From the NCBI GenBank assembly GCA_001599755.1, contig BCHX01000002.1, forward strand, positions 186,001-250,000: a stretch of DNA of 64,000 bases, read 5' to 3'. Every line of letters begins with the position of its first letter. Position 1 is the stretch's first letter. This DNA comes from Gliomastix tumulicola (taxonomy: Eukaryota > Ascomycota > Sordariomycetes > Hypocreales > Bionectriaceae). The position numbers and the translations under genes were made by a program. Below the pieces are notes generated by a model. The model had not been told where the DNA came from. It did not search any database and saw only the letters and a list, made by a program, of their open reading frames with translations. This document shows positions 11,729-23,063 of the stretch, piece by piece.

Positions 11729-12334
11729 TCAGTCTTCGCTCTTTTCCAAGCCCTCGCTGACCTCCTGGAAGGCTTTGAGAATCTTCTCTTTAGTGCTGGC
11801 ATCCGCCCACGCCTTCACCGTCTCCTCGCCCAGCACCCCCTTTGTTATAGCAGACATAACGTCCCCGCCAGGGGCAAACGACAGCAGCACCTTGGTGGGC
11901 ACAACCTTCATCTTCATCACCGCTGCGAGGCTGTTGCTGAGCTGCTCGTTGGCCGTCGCACCACCCTGCCCGCCGTAGCTGATGATGGCGACGGGCTTCC
12001 CAGGCAACTCGCTGTAGAGGTAGTCGATGGCGTTCTTCGTCCCTCCCGAGAGCCCGCCGTTGTACTCGGGGATGACGAAGATGTATCCCTGGAAGGAAGC
12101 AATGGCGGCGCTCCACTTCTTGGAGTGCTCCTTGGTGAACTGCTGCATGGCGGGGATCATTGCTGGTACGACAGGCTCATCGTATACCGGGAGGTTGAAG
12201 TCGGCGATAGCGACCGGTTCGATAGTCAGACTGTCTGATGGTCGCGTTTTGAGGACATCGTGGACCCAAGCCGCGACTTGGCCGCCAACAGAGGGAGATC
12301 GGGTGGTGCCCGTGATAAGGGCGATTTTGGACAT
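11729..12334 (-). CDS. NAD(P)H-dependent FMN reductase (flavodoxin fold)
   Basis: Intronless, 201 residues, a complete member of the NADPH-dependent FMN reductase / chromate-quinone reductase family. The phosphate-binding loop TGTTRSPSVGG lies near residue 9. The motif PEYNGGLSGGTKNAIDYL (about residues 87-106) is the usual flavin and dimer-contact segment, followed by PVAIISYGGQGG. The likely role is reduction of FMN, quinones or nitro compounds in the cytosol. A TATAAATA box sits about 110 nt upstream. It is transcribed in the same direction as the MFS transporter about 1.1 kb upstream, with too wide a gap for a shared transcript. Confidence 0.9.
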   Translation of the reverse strand: MSKIALITGTTRSPSVGGQVAAWVHDVLKTRPSDSLTIEPVAIADFNLPVYDEPVVPAMIPAMQQFTKEHSKKWSAAIASFQGYIFVIPEYNGGLSGGTKNAIDYLYSELPGKPVAIISYGGQGGATANEQLSNSLAAVMKMKVVPTKVLLSFAPGGDVMSAITKGVLGEETVKAWADASTKEKILKAFQEVSEGLEKSED

Positions 12335-12442
12335 GGTGAGTCGTGTATGAAGTCTAATAATTCGAAAGTATTTAATGAACCGGGGGCTTTGCTCATGGGG
12401 AATAAAGGGAGCTCGAGGACGAATGCTTGCTGCGAATATGCG

Positions 12443-12450
12443 TATTTATA
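12443..12450 (-). promoter_or_regulatory. TATA box of the FMN reductase gene
   Basis: TATAAATA on the minus strand, about 109 nt upstream of the ATG at 12334. Confidence 0.6.
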
Positions 12451-13463
12451 CCGTCGTGTTCCCATCCTGTCTGAGTGCCAGTGGAAGGAAAAGTCTCCGA
12501 GGCGAGCAGAAAGTTGGTCCGAACTGGTGGGTTCTAGCCTAAAACGCATCCCGCGCGGTTAGAATTGGATCGAGAGTACTAACAGCCGCGCGGTATGTGG
12601 AACTGGCTGGCATCGCGTTCTGAGACTTGAGGCTGGTCTGCCTGAGAGCCGAGTTCGGTACAGGACTGACCGCCCACCCATTCAGGGGCCACACCCGGAG
12701 ATGCAGAAGCTGGCCAGATCAAGAGCCGCTCCCCCCAAGTCAGTGAAGGATCCTGAAAAGAGCTCCGGGTCCTCGTAGACTCTACGTGAATATATCTATC
12801 CCCAGGTATGACCTTTGCCGAATACTATTGAGTCTCAACTGCCCTCGCCTCACAAGTCCAACGCCGAATATCGAGTCCATAGACCGGCAGATTCCCTTAA
12901 TTTTAAACCTACTGAGTCTTTTATTGCCTTGCCTAGGACCATAGAGCGTAGTCCTGGGCTACTACCGGCCGACTACCCGTCCGAGCATGTGATTATAAAT
13001 CAACCACGAGCGGGTGACGCACTGATACTAAACTAGTCCCCACTGCCCCTTTATTCTTCGTTCAACGTCTGGCATTACCCATCCAATTATGGGAACCAGT
13101 AGTTTGCTATCAACGTACTTAATTTCGTCTATCAGCCTCAAGATACCGGTAACAGGCGATGTACGCGCGAGCTCAAACGAAGCGGTGGTGATAGTGCAGC
13201 CGTGCTTACAAATCTTAGTCGGATAAGAGCCGCCTTCAATACCGTATTCCTCTGCGCAAGCAGACATGATTGGTGCTGTGATCAATATCGGGACTATTCA
13301 CGAGTTTGCAGCATTCTGGAGTCCGCCGCATGTCAGGTACCCGGGATCTTGAATCTGCGCGCTTGGATGTTCCCACAATGCAGTACTCGGCTTCAATGTC
13401 AAACTACTAACCTAAGTACAGTGTGTTCCGAGTAGATAAGCTACAACCTCTGTTCCCCCTCCC
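12451..13463. other. Intergenic region; possible degraded coding remnant
   Basis: No gene can be supported. A minus-strand frame at 13028-13285 (85 codons) looks somewhat protein-like (LLVPIIGWVMPD) but matches no family I recognise. It may be a remnant or chance. Confidence 0.3.
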
Positions 13464-15225
13464 TCAAGCATCATCTTTCACCATGATTCCGACGCCGCTG
13501 TCGGCGATAATGGCGGTCTTCTGCAGACTGCGCTTCACCGGCTTGGGGTCATTGAAGATCTCGTCGATCTCCTCCAGCGTGCGGCCTTTGGTCTCCACGC
13601 AGGAGAGCCACATGAGTCCGTTGTGGATAAAGTGCAGAACGAGGAAGATGGTGTAGGTCTTCCAGCCAATGTGCTTGAGAGACACCGACGTGCCGTACGT
13701 GTTGATGAAGCTCGACAGACCGGTCCTATGCCCAAGTTAGTGTGGTATCCCTAAAGGATGATTTGGCTGACGTTACAGTAGACCCTTGATTCCCATGCCC
13801 TTTGCGCGAATCTCGTTGTTGAGGATCTCGGCCGGGTACAAGGCCTGCAGAGGGGTCCAGCAGAAGCCCCAGAAGATTCCGTAGGTGAAGATCATGGCGA
13901 TGAAGGCATACGCCTGGGAGCGCGGGATCTCTCCTTCCGGATAGTCCTCGCCCTTGGCCGCGAGCACCGTGATGGGGATGTACACGAGACCGGTGAGGAA
14001 CGTGCCCCAGAGGAAGAGGGGACGGCGACCGAACCTGTCGACGAAGAACGAACCGAACAGCCCCGCCACGAAGGAGATTATGGTGTTGATGCCATTGAGA
14101 AGCAGCTGGTCGCTCGACTCGGTGATGCCGATGCCTTGGACCATGACGGGCAGGTAGTACGAGATGACCGATCCGCCGATGAAGTTGGCAAAGACGGCGA
14201 CGAGGAGAAGCAGCCACATTCGAAGACGGTTGGGACGGTTGTTGACGAGGATCTTGTAGTTCCAGTTCTTGTTGGCGACCTCCGCCTCCGCCTCCAACGC
14301 CATCTGCATCTCCTCGATCTCGAGCCTGACGAGGGCCGAGTTGGCATTCTCATTGCCGTGGTACTTGACCAGGATCTCCCTGGCCCTCTCCGTCTGGCCC
14401 TGGGCCCAGAGCCAACGGGGGCTTTCCGGAAGCAGGAACCACACGAGCGAGGCGACGACGGAGGGCGCGATGAGCTGGATGATGTACGGGATTCTCCAGC
14501 ACCAGTCGTTGGGGATGAAGTTTGTTCCGTAGCACGACCAGGACGCGACTGCTTCTTGTCAGCACAACATTCATATCCAACAAGGGTGATAGATACTTAC
14601 TGTTGGCTCCGATGTTCCACCCGAGCACATTGTACAGACCACCAGCCAGACCACGCCACGTCGGATACGACATCTCGACGAGGAAAACAGCCGCAGTAGT
14701 CGCACACATGGGGTTGCCGAAACCAACGAGGAAGCGCCCGACCATGAACTGCGCCAGATGATAACTGCTCGACTGCAGCACGGACCCGAGGACGATAAAC
14801 GACGCGCCGAAGAACATGCCCGCCCGTCGGCCCCATCTGTCCATGATATAACCGCAGCCCAAGCTGCCGAGGATACTACCGACGGTATAGATGGAGAAGA
14901 CGGCGCCGTTGAGCTCGCCGGCCATGCCGATCTCGAAGCGCGCCTGGAAGGGCTTCATGGCGTTGATGGCGCTCATGACGGAGCCGTCGTAGCCGTTCAT
15001 GATGCCGTTGAGGACGCAGAGGGCCATCATGAGGTAGAGCTGGATCTGGGTCTTGGAGCGGTAGTCGGGGGCATCCTTGGCGATGGCGTCGGCGAGGGCG
15101 ACGGACTCGACGGCCAGTTCCTTTACGCCGTGGCGGTTTTTCAGGTCGGCCTTGAGGTCCTCGACGGCGGTGGTCGACGCCCGGTCGATGCCGACCTCCT
15201 GGATGTCGTTGGCGGTCTTTGTCAT
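13464..15225 (-). CDS. MFS sugar transporter (sugar porter family)
   Basis: Three exons (15225-14601, 14548-13777, 13725-13464) encode 552 residues. It is a plasma-membrane sugar/H+ symporter of the fungal lactose permease-like branch. Seen: a cytosolic N-terminus, then helices beginning IQLYLMMALCVLNGIMNGYDGS; the loop 2-3 motif GYIMDRWGRRAG; LPESPRWLWAQG after helix 6; SFFVDRFGRRPLFLWG in the second half; and the C-terminal VETKGRTLEEIDEIF. These are the classic sugar-porter signatures. The first ATG is at 15225; an upstream TTG is not used. A TATA box and a 46-nt poly-C tract lie in the promoter. The transported sugar cannot be told. The nearest gene upstream is a P450 transcribed in the same direction. 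Confidence 0.93.
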
Positions 15226-15346
15226 TGTCAAAGCGTAAGCGTCCTGGTGGGGAGATCGGCGGGTGAGGTGGTATCGACGCAGGAATTCGCAGTAGAACAG
15301 GTCTAGACTGTCGCGTGTCAGTGGTATCGGGGATGAGCATGGCTGT

Positions 15347-15352
15347 TATATA
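15347..15352 (-). promoter_or_regulatory. TATA-like box of the sugar transporter
   Basis: TATATA about 122 nt upstream of the ATG at 15225. The poly-C/poly-G tract begins about 60 nt further upstream. Confidence 0.5.
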
Positions 15353-15409
15353 CAGCACTCCCCAGCCCACCACATCCATCCATCCATACCAACACCAACA
15401 ACACCTTCC

Positions 15410-15410
<1 letters not shown>

Positions 15411-15456
<46 letters not shown>
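15411..15456. repeat. 46-nt poly-C homopolymer (poly-G on the transporter strand)
   Basis: An unbroken run of 46 cytosines lies 186-231 nt upstream of the transporter start. It follows a short CATC-repeat run (15375-15386). On the coding strand it is poly-G and could form G-quadruplex structures. Exact length in a genome assembly is unreliable for such tracts. Confidence 0.95.
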
Positions 15457-15457
<1 letters not shown>

Positions 15458-16124
15458 CAACAGAAGTCGACTCTCTACCCAGGAAGAGCTGCCAACGACC
15501 AAAATTAAAGCCGCCAGGAAGAGCCAAGGCGGCGGTACGAGTGTCCGAGCACAGATTCAGCGCACATGACAGCACGGCAGAGATCCCTTGGATCCGAGCA
15601 GCCTACCAGGGACAAGGGAGATAAATGGCAGGGAAACGTGGGGGGGCCCATGGGGTTTGCGGGGATGGCTGCGAATTGCTTGCCCGCAAGAGGTGGAAAA
15701 TTGGTGCCGGGCATACCAGGACCCGTCACCGGCTCGCCGTTGGTCTTCCTTGCGAGTCTGGAGACAGGGCCTGGACAAGGTCTGGGGGCACGCGAGCTTG
15801 ATTTAACCTTATTACCCGGGCAAAACATCCCGGTGGTCAAGGGAAGGTTGTGGACAGATGATCCTGGACGAGCCAACGAAGTGGCATCCTCCCAACCTCT
15901 CTCTGGATCATGGGTCATTTTACTGAGCCAAGCCGAGTGAAGACTTGAACCCATGTCACGCCATGCGAGATATTTATCACGTTACTACCTTCACGGGCGG
16001 CCTCTGTCCTCGGGCACAGCAATATGTCGAAGGTGGACGTCTTCTACTGGGTATTATTAACTATGACAATCTGAGCCCTCATTCACTGCTTTTGATATAC
16101 AACGGCATATGTATGCTTCCACTC
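15457..16124. other. Intergenic region
   Basis: This lies between the poly-C tract and the 3' end of the P450 gene. The overlapping short frames on both strands (15505-15954) carry no recognised motif. Confidence 0.4.
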
Positions 16125-17476
16125 CTACTCCCAAGCAGCCGGGTATATCACCCAATCTCTTGATGCAGATCGCCCCGTCGGCAAGCACGCCGTCTCGTCC
16201 TTATCCAAAACCTCGTCTCCAAACACAATATGCGCGCCTGTCTTCTCACTTCCCACATGCTTTAGAAGCACCGCGACCAGAAGCGCCATCATATTTCCTG
16301 CAAATCCATTGGCAGCTGGACACGTATGCCGGCCTGCACCGAATGGAATGTACGCATCCCGCTGGTCTTTTGTGAGCTCGGCGAAGCGACTGGGGCGGAA
16401 CTCCATAGCATCCGGACCCCATATCCGCGTGTCATGGTGCAGAGATTCAATGTCTGCTGCTTTTGATATATCGTCCGATGCGCGGTAGAGTCGCTTTGTC
16501 GGCGGGTACAGTCTGAGAGCTTCCTGATGCAAGAAGTGCGGTTAGCATGATGTTCTTCCGCTGATAGGGGCTCTGTACTTACTGCAGAGAATTTGGCTGT
16601 TCTTGTATCGAACCGGACCTCTTCGGTATTCAACACGCTATCCAAAGCGTCCTGGACCACAGCTTGGGTCCCTTCATCGACGTGTCGAAATGCCACATGG
16701 ACATACGTCAATAGCACCACCCGCCAGAGCGTCTCATAAGCCGGGATGATCAAGGCCAAGGGATCGCCATCATAATCCGGTGTCAACGCTCCCAGTCTAG
16801 TTCTCAACTCCAATAGGGTCGCCTCTCGACGGCCGGAGTTCTGTTTTCCTTGTGATTTCGACTCTATCCATACCCAGTTGATCGTGTCGGTAATCCAGTC
16901 TGCCTCCTGGATATCGACGAGCAGCTGCTCATGCGCGGGCGCCATGAGTCGCAGAACAACGTGAAAGCACAGAATTCGAACTAGGCGCTCAATCTTGGCC
17001 GCACGTTGCCCAAGGCTCATCGACAACAGGGTGTGCTCAGCTGTATCTCGGACGTTGGTCCAAGCTGCCTTATCGACGTTCCTGATAACACCAACGGCGC
17101 GTTGGAGAAATCTCTGGTGAACACCTGAGTTCACAGTCGTAAACGAATTTTCGATGCCAAATGCGACGGCGATACGAGCGTTTTGTCGTGCTCGCATGGC
17201 CAGACGGTGGGTGAGACTGGTTGTCGACATGAAACTTGCCACATGTCGGTGTCGCGTTATCTTGTCGTGAACGGACTCTTTTTTTACTGAAAAAAAAATA
17301 TATGATGCAGCCAGTAGTAACATAATAACTACCAGTAATAGCGATGTCCAATCGAGTGCGTACATCTTGCGATATTCAAGCGCTTGTCTGTTCTCTTTGA
17401 TATCGTTCATGATCTGCCACCTCAACAAGCAGAGCTTCCACAAACAATACTCGAGGGTCATGTTTGTTAAATACAT
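16125..17476 (-). CDS. Compact cytochrome P450
   Basis: Two exons (17476 or 17365-16583, and 16523-16125). The product is 430 residues from the first ATG, or 393 from the ATG at 17365, which is immediately followed by a membrane anchor (WTSLLLVVIMLLLAASYIFF). Seen: the K-helix E-x-x-R as EALR right after the intron, a PERF-like stretch (FRPSRF) and the heme loop FGAGRHTCPA with its Cys. The I-helix segment reads IIPAYETLW, which departs from the usual AGxxT. The protein is shorter than typical fungal P450s (about 500), so it is either a compact family or has lost upstream exons. A 302-nt gap separates it from the methyltransferase gene upstream on the same strand. Substrate unknown. Confidence 0.8.
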
Positions 17477-17778
17477 GGAATTGGACTTTACTTTTGTTCG
17501 GCCTCCGATTCACAAATGAGTCATGTCTCCCATGTCTGCCTCTTAAAGATCTGCCTTGCCCACGTCATTCATGTTCGGCCTCCCGGAGGCTGACCACCAT
17601 CAAGCAGTCACGCCATTGGGCCATTGCACATACGCCCGCTTACGTCCAACCAACCAAAAGTGAGGCGTCAATTAAGGCGTATCTTTTGAGTCAGCGTCTG
17701 GCTGCCTTGCGCCGATATCGACTCATCCGTCAGGGGGTAAAAAAAAAGTCGTCCTCCTTCCGATCAGCGTGGCCAGCA

Positions 17779-18711
17779 TCACGACGTCTTCTTGATGATG
17801 AGAACGAATCCCCGCAGGGCACCCTTTAAGGTCTCCTTCCCCTTCTCGACGCCGGCCTCGTGCAGCAACTTCTCAATCTTGCGTCGCGTCACCCTCACAA
17901 TATCCTCCTCCGTGCCCACCTTGTCGGGATTCGCCTGCCGCCATCGGACCTGTGCACTACCGCTCCCGAGCACCTTCTCGAAGAAGTCCAGGCCCACCTC
18001 CGACGGTAACTGGATAAAGTCCTCGTCGACAGTGTAATCCTTCCTGTAGAACGCGTCGCGACCAAATACCGCGACCGGTTCCCCCAGCGTCCACGGGAGG
18101 GGCAGATCCAGGTAGCGACCCCGCACGAGACGGTTGCCCGGCGTTCTGTACTCCTCGATGGAGTCGAGCATGTCGTCGAGCACGGTCTGGATGGCGTCTG
18201 CAGCAGGCATGGACGGATGCACGCGGACCTCGCCGGTGCCCCAGAGCGCGATGCTGCCGCCGGGCTTGAGGACGCGGGCGGCGGCGGCGTAGAAGCCGGG
18301 CATGTCGAACCAGTGGGCGGCGTTGGCGGCAGTAATCAGGTCTACGGAGGCGTCGGGGACTGGAGGTGAGAGATGCTGGCCGAGCGACTCGGCGGTCGAG
18401 ACTTCAAAGCGGATGGGCTCGGCGCTGCCGCTGCCGGTCTCACCGCCAGCCGAGCGGGCAGTGGCAATCATGCCCTCTGAGGGGTCGAGGCCGAAGACAT
18501 GGCTGAAGTGAGGAGCGAGGGCACGGGCGGCGACTCCAGGACCACAGCCGACGTCGATGAGGGTGTCCAGCTGGCCTCCAGTAGATGTGTGGTGGTCGAC
18601 GATGTGCTGGTAGACCTTGGGATGGTAGTCAGGGCGGACGGACGCGTAGGTCTTGCCCTGCTCGGCGTTGTAGGACGAAAACGTCTTCTCGCTGGGGGTT
18701 GTCGCGGCCAT
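17779..18711 (-). CDS. Class I SAM-dependent methyltransferase
   Basis: Intronless, 310 residues from the ATG at 18711; a longer in-frame start at 18831 lacks conservation. The SAM-binding motif I is LIDVGCGPGVAARAL (about residues 50-65), motif II includes the acidic FGLDPSEGM, and the post-motif block LKPGGSIALWG is present. The layout matches fungal small-molecule methyltransferases related to trans-aconitate methyltransferase and UbiE/COQ5-like enzymes. NAAHWFDMPGFY is the usual sequence after motif II in this group. It is probably cytosolic, with unknown substrate. It sits directly upstream of the P450 on the same strand, so the two could be co-regulated. Confidence 0.88.
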   Translation of the reverse strand: MAATTPSEKTFSSYNAEQGKTYASVRPDYHPKVYQHIVDHHTSTGGQLDTLIDVGCGPGVAARALAPHFSHVFGLDPSEGMIATARSAGGETGSGSAEPIRFEVSTAESLGQHLSPPVPDASVDLITAANAAHWFDMPGFYAAAARVLKPGGSIALWGTGEVRVHPSMPAADAIQTVLDDMLDSIEEYRTPGNRLVRGRYLDLPLPWTLGEPVAVFGRDAFYRKDYTVDEDFIQLPSEVGLDFFEKVLGSGSAQVRWRQANPDKVGTEEDIVRVTRRKIEKLLHEAGVEKGKETLKGALRGFVLIIKKTS

Positions 18712-19651
18712 GGTGAAGGAGTATGCTTCCACAAGATGAGGTGCAGTCAGTGTGATGTGCCCCTTTCTCGTGTGCTTGACGTTGGAGCAGTCGTTTATGA
18801 AGCAAGAAGCCCGCCGAAGCGGCACCGACAAGGAATTCCAGGGTTCCCTGTCAGTTCAACTCGAAGCCTAGGAGCTGCCGCGTGTCACTTGTGCACCAAA
18901 AGTCCAACGGACTTTATGGGGGGGTCACCTGCTAACCTACAGCAGGCATTTTCAGTGAGCCGGCGAACGAGGCCTAAACGATTTCAGACGACAATAAACA
19001 CAACAATAAAGTATCTGGTACCAAGATCTCAGTGCCCGGATCCTGGTGAATCGTTAGCCTGATATAGATGACCAGTAAAGAGAGTAGCTAAGGGTTGTCG
19101 AGTTCATCTTCAGCTGTACTCGTAGCTTCGCCGTACTGTAAACCTCGGGCCAAGGCAGCGCTGACTGAAGCGCTATTAACTAGAGTACCTTAGTAGCGAC
19201 CACATGTTGGGCCTCAAGTTCCAAGCCCATAGTCCGCCTGAATGCCCATGACTTCTAATATTGAGGTCCGAGCCGACATTCTAAATACTTGCGTATCTAC
19301 CCGTCAATATTTGGCTCGATATCTGACACGACGCTAAATCGTGAAGCCTTTCCGCTTGGGTGATAGCCAGCGATTGCAGTTCTGCGTCACTTGCCCTCTA
19401 TTGCACGGATTAGGAAAAGGCAAACGAGGCGCGGTGGGGATTTCCAGAAATTCAGCGGTTGCTTTAGGGTAGGCAGGCAAATAAGCAGTAGCTGCAGGGT
19501 GAAGTCATTAGAGGCGGGGTCGCGATACGGCCTGCATCATCATCCATCCGCCCTGATATCAGATCTCGTCCCTCATTCTTATCTTGCATCCCGATTCTCG
19601 TCCTCATCTTCCTTTCCATCCTCCATATTCCTCGTCAGAAACCACCCCATC
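18712..19651. other. Divergent promoter region between methyltransferase and ALDH genes
   Basis: 940 nt without a supported gene. It contains the start regions of two divergently transcribed genes. No clear TATA box is seen near either start. Confidence 0.45.
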
Positions 19652-21301
19652 ATGGCCGAATTCGTCAAGCTCACAGCCCCCAACGGCCAGTCCTGGTCCC
19701 AGCCCACGGGCCTCTTCATCAACAACGAGTTCGTCCCCGGCAACGGCTCGTCCATCACCTCCATCGATCCAGCGTAAGTGGAACCGGAACCGGAACCGGC
19801 CGGGCTGCTGCCCCCTCGCCATCCCTCACAGAACAACAGAACAGAGGCTCACCATCATGATCCCAGCACGGAGAAGGAGATCGCGACGGTCCAGGGCGCC
19901 AACGAGGGCGATGTCGACAAGGCCGTCCAGGCGGCGCGCAAGGCCCTCAAGAGCCCCGAGTGGAAGGACCTCGCGACGTCGGACCGCGGCATCCTCATGA
20001 ACAAGCTCGCCGATCTGATGGAGTCCAAGAAGGAGCTGCTCGCGACCATCGATGCCTGGGACAACGGTAGGCCTCCAATCCCCTGATACCATCTTCCCCA
20101 GTACCTACACTGACACCACCCAGGCAAGACGTACAGCGAGGCCGTCGAGGGCGACCTCGTCGACGCCATCGGCACCATCCGCTACTACGCCGGCTGGTGC
20201 GACAAGGTCTTTGGCCAGACCATCGTGCTCCCCAACAAGCTCGCCTACACGCTCCGCCAGCCCATCGGCGTCGTCGGCCAGATCATCCCGTGGAACTACC
20301 CGCTGGCCATGGCGGCCTGGAAGCTCGGCCCCGCGCTCGCGTGCGGCAACACCGTCGTCCTCAAGGCGGCGGAGCAGACGCCGCTGAGCATCCTCGTGCT
20401 GGGCCAGCTGGTCGCCGAGGCCGGCTTCCCGCCGGGCGTGGTCAACTTCATCAACGGGCTCGGCAGAGAGGCAGGGCCGGCCCTGGTGCAGCACCCGCTC
20501 GTGGACAAGATCGCCTTCACGGGGAGCACGGCGACGGGCGCGCAGATCATGAAGATGGCGTCGGCGACGCTCAAGAACATCACGCTCGAGACGGGCGGCA
20601 AGTCCCCCTTGTTGGTCTTTGACGACGCGGACCTCGAGCAGGCCGTGCGCTGGTCGCACATGGGCATCATGTCGAACCAGGGCCAGATCTGCACGGCCAC
20701 GTCGCGCATCCTCGTGCAGAGGGGCATCTACGACAGGTTCATCGAGCAGTTCGTCGCCCAGGTCAAGAGCACGAGCAAGGTCGGCTTGCAGTGGGACGCG
20801 GCGACGTACCAGGGCCCGCAGGTGTCGAAGCAGCAGTACGAGAAGATCCTGGGATACATCGAGGCTGGGCGGCAGTCTGGTGCACGGGTGGCCACGGGCG
20901 GCGAGAAGGTGACGAGCATCGGCGACGGCAAGGGCTTCTTCGTCTCGCCGACGGTGTTTACCGGTGTGAAGACCGACATGAGCATCTGGCGCGAGGAGAT
21001 CTTCGGGCCTGTTGTGTCCGTGGTCGAGTTCGACACCGAGGAGGATGCCATCCGGATCGCCAACGACACCACCTACGGTCTCGGTGCTGCTGTCTTCACG
21101 ACCAACATTGAGAAGGCGCACCGTGCGGCGGCGGCCATCGAGGCGGGCATGGTCTGGATCAACAGCAGCCAGGACTCGGATCCCCGTGTGCCGTTTGGCG
21201 GTGTGAAGCAGAGCGGCATTGGGCGGGAGCTGGGCGAGGCTGGACTGGAGGCGTATACGCAGATCAAGGCCGTCCACGTCAATCTCGGCAATCGTCTGTA
21301 G
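19652..21301 (+). CDS. NAD(P)+-dependent aldehyde dehydrogenase
   Basis: Three exons (19652-19773, 19867-20066, 20124-21301) encode 499 residues, the standard ALDH length. Seen: the IIPWNYPLAMAAWKLGPAL cofactor region, FTGSTATG, the general-base Glu in LETGGKSP and the nucleophile Cys in NQGQICTATSR, then EEIFGPVVSV and PFGGVKQSGIGRE. All catalytic positions are intact. It oxidises aldehydes to acids in the cytosol and groups with the ALDH1/2-type fungal enzymes. It starts 940 nt from the divergent methyltransferase gene. A product aldehyde of the nearby alcohol oxidase would be a logical substrate class, but that is inference. Confidence 0.95.
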
Positions 21302-22016
21302 GGGGAAGAGTGTGCCAGTCTCTAGGTATGTCAATTGGTGAAATGGGTGAAATTGCAGAGGACGGGAACGACACAGTCTGTGAGAATTAGCTGGCTGGGT
21401 CCTTCCTTCAGTGGACGATTAGGGGCTGTCCTCCACCAACGCCCCTGTAGCACATCTACCTACTTAGACAGAAGCCACCCAACCTCCATACTCCAAGCAC
21501 CACAACCTGCCACGTGCTGACCACATACCGAATTAAATGATGCATGGGACCTTGCTTGCTGTCCATGTAATACAGTGCTAGCAAAGATATCGCTGGTATT
21601 CCGGGGCGGACGCAGTGGGGTGATGAAAGCATCCGATGGCCGGGCTCGAGAAATGTCACGAATCCTCTAGCCACTGAATAGGTGCCAGATCTGTGGCCTA
21701 GACCTGTGCGGGCAGGGAAAACGGCCCAAAGTGACGCCGGCGGACTCGGGGGGACGGGACAGGACATTTAGGGCCGTTAGTATACTGAGAGGGAGAACGT
21801 CCAGGTGACCTCTGACGAGAAAGCATCCGAAGGAGAGTCACGCCACAGCGGCAACTTACAGCGCTCATTAAAGCCGCCGAAAGCCTGAACAAAGTACGAG
21901 ACACGTTATGGACGGTTCATATTATTCTTAATCTCAACACAATCAGAGACACTACAACATCATATTTTACCTGCTAAATCTACCAAGTCTATTGAGCACA
22001 CATTCATCCACACGTC
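21302..22016. other. Intergenic region upstream of the MDR reductase
   Basis: Only short unrelated open frames. One CACGTG lies at about 21511-21516. No clear core promoter element is visible. Confidence 0.4.
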
Positions 22017-23063
22017 ATGACTGAGCTCCCGTCGACAATGAAGGCATGGCGCTATCACCGCGCGGACGGCGGCGTCGAAAACCACCTCCAACTGGAAGAC
22101 CTCCCCTTGCCAGCTCTCCCCTCCGACGGCCACTCAACACTCATCAAGGTCCTGCACGTGGCTCTCAACCCAGTCGACATCAAGTTCTCCGAAGTGCCCT
22201 GCATCGGCCGCTTCCTGCACCCGTTCCCTGCCATCCCAGGCTGCGACGGCGTCGGCCGCGTCGTCAAGACGTCTGATGCCGACTCGTCTCTCAAGCCGGA
22301 CCAGCTGGTCGCGTTCCGCAAGCAGGAGAATAGGAAGGACGGCGCACTTGCTGAATACGTCGTCGTGCCACGCTGCGTCCCCGTTCCCGAGGGCGTGTCG
22401 TCCGTCCAGGCAGCCGCTGTTGGCACATGCGGCGTCACAGCGCTCCAGGCCATCGTCCCGTATCTCCCTGCCGAGGAGGACGGCGGTCGCAAGAGGAAGA
22501 TTTTCATCAACGGCGGATCGGGAGGCACAGGCACGTTCCAGATCCAGATCGCCAAAATCCTCGGCCTTCACGTCACGACATCCTGCTCCGGCCAGAACGT
22601 TGACCTCTGCAAGAGCCTCGGCGCCGACGAGGTCATCGACTACCGCCAGGGTCCCGTCCACAAAGCCCTCGCCGAGCTTGCCAAGGACCCAAAGGGACCC
22701 GAGGCCTTTGATCTGGTCGTGGACAACGTCGACGCGCCGTGGGAGCGGTACAGAGCTGCAGACTCTTACCTCCGGCCGGGAGGCACGTACGTCCAGATCG
22801 GCGCCGACATTACCGCGCAGAACACGTGGCAGGGCATCTGCATCAAGACGCTCCCGGGCTTCCTCGGGAACGGGCACCGCCGGTGGCAGTTTGTGGCGAT
22901 GAAGACGAGTCACGAGGACGCTGCCAGGGTGCTCGGGTGGATGGCCGAGGGGAGGGTCAAGGTGCCTATTGACGCGGAATTTTCCTTCCAGGATGTGCCT
23001 GAGGCGTACCGGAAGTTGAAGGGGCACAGGGCCAAGGGGAAGATTGTGGTTAATGTTGAATAA
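22017..23063 (+). CDS. MDR-superfamily NADPH-dependent oxidoreductase (quinone reductase/enoyl reductase type)
   Basis: Intronless, 348 residues. It has a GroES-like N-terminal half (ALNPVDIKFSEV, PGCDGVGRVV) and a Rossmann half with FINGGSGGTGTFQIQIAKILG as the nucleotide loop, then SLGADEVIDYR and YVQIGADI. The cysteines that hold catalytic and structural zinc in alcohol dehydrogenases are absent, so this belongs to the zinc-free zeta-crystallin/quinone oxidoreductase group. It resembles the reticulon-4-interacting-protein-1-like branch and the stand-alone enoyl reductases of secondary metabolism. No backbone synthase is nearby in the window. Function beyond NADPH-dependent reduction is not resolved. 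Confidence 0.9.
   Translation: MTELPSTMKAWRYHRADGGVENHLQLEDLPLPALPSDGHSTLIKVLHVALNPVDIKFSEVPCIGRFLHPFPAIPGCDGVGRVVKTSDADSSLKPDQLVAFRKQENRKDGALAEYVVVPRCVPVPEGVSSVQAAAVGTCGVTALQAIVPYLPAEEDGGRKRKIFINGGSGGTGTFQIQIAKILGLHVTTSCSGQNVDLCKSLGADEVIDYRQGPVHKALAELAKDPKGPEAFDLVVDNVDAPWERYRAADSYLRPGGTYVQIGADITAQNTWQGICIKTLPGFLGNGHRRWQFVAMKTSHEDAARVLGWMAEGRVKVPIDAEFSFQDVPEAYRKLKGHRAKGKIVVNVE

Noticed and set aside
20105..21334. 409-codon open frame on the minus strand
   Set aside because: It is antisense to the aldehyde dehydrogenase, whose motifs are complete. It arises from high GC third positions and its composition is Arg/His/Asp/Leu biased.
22134..23027. 297-codon minus-strand frame
   Set aside because: Antisense shadow of the MDR reductase, which has full family motifs.
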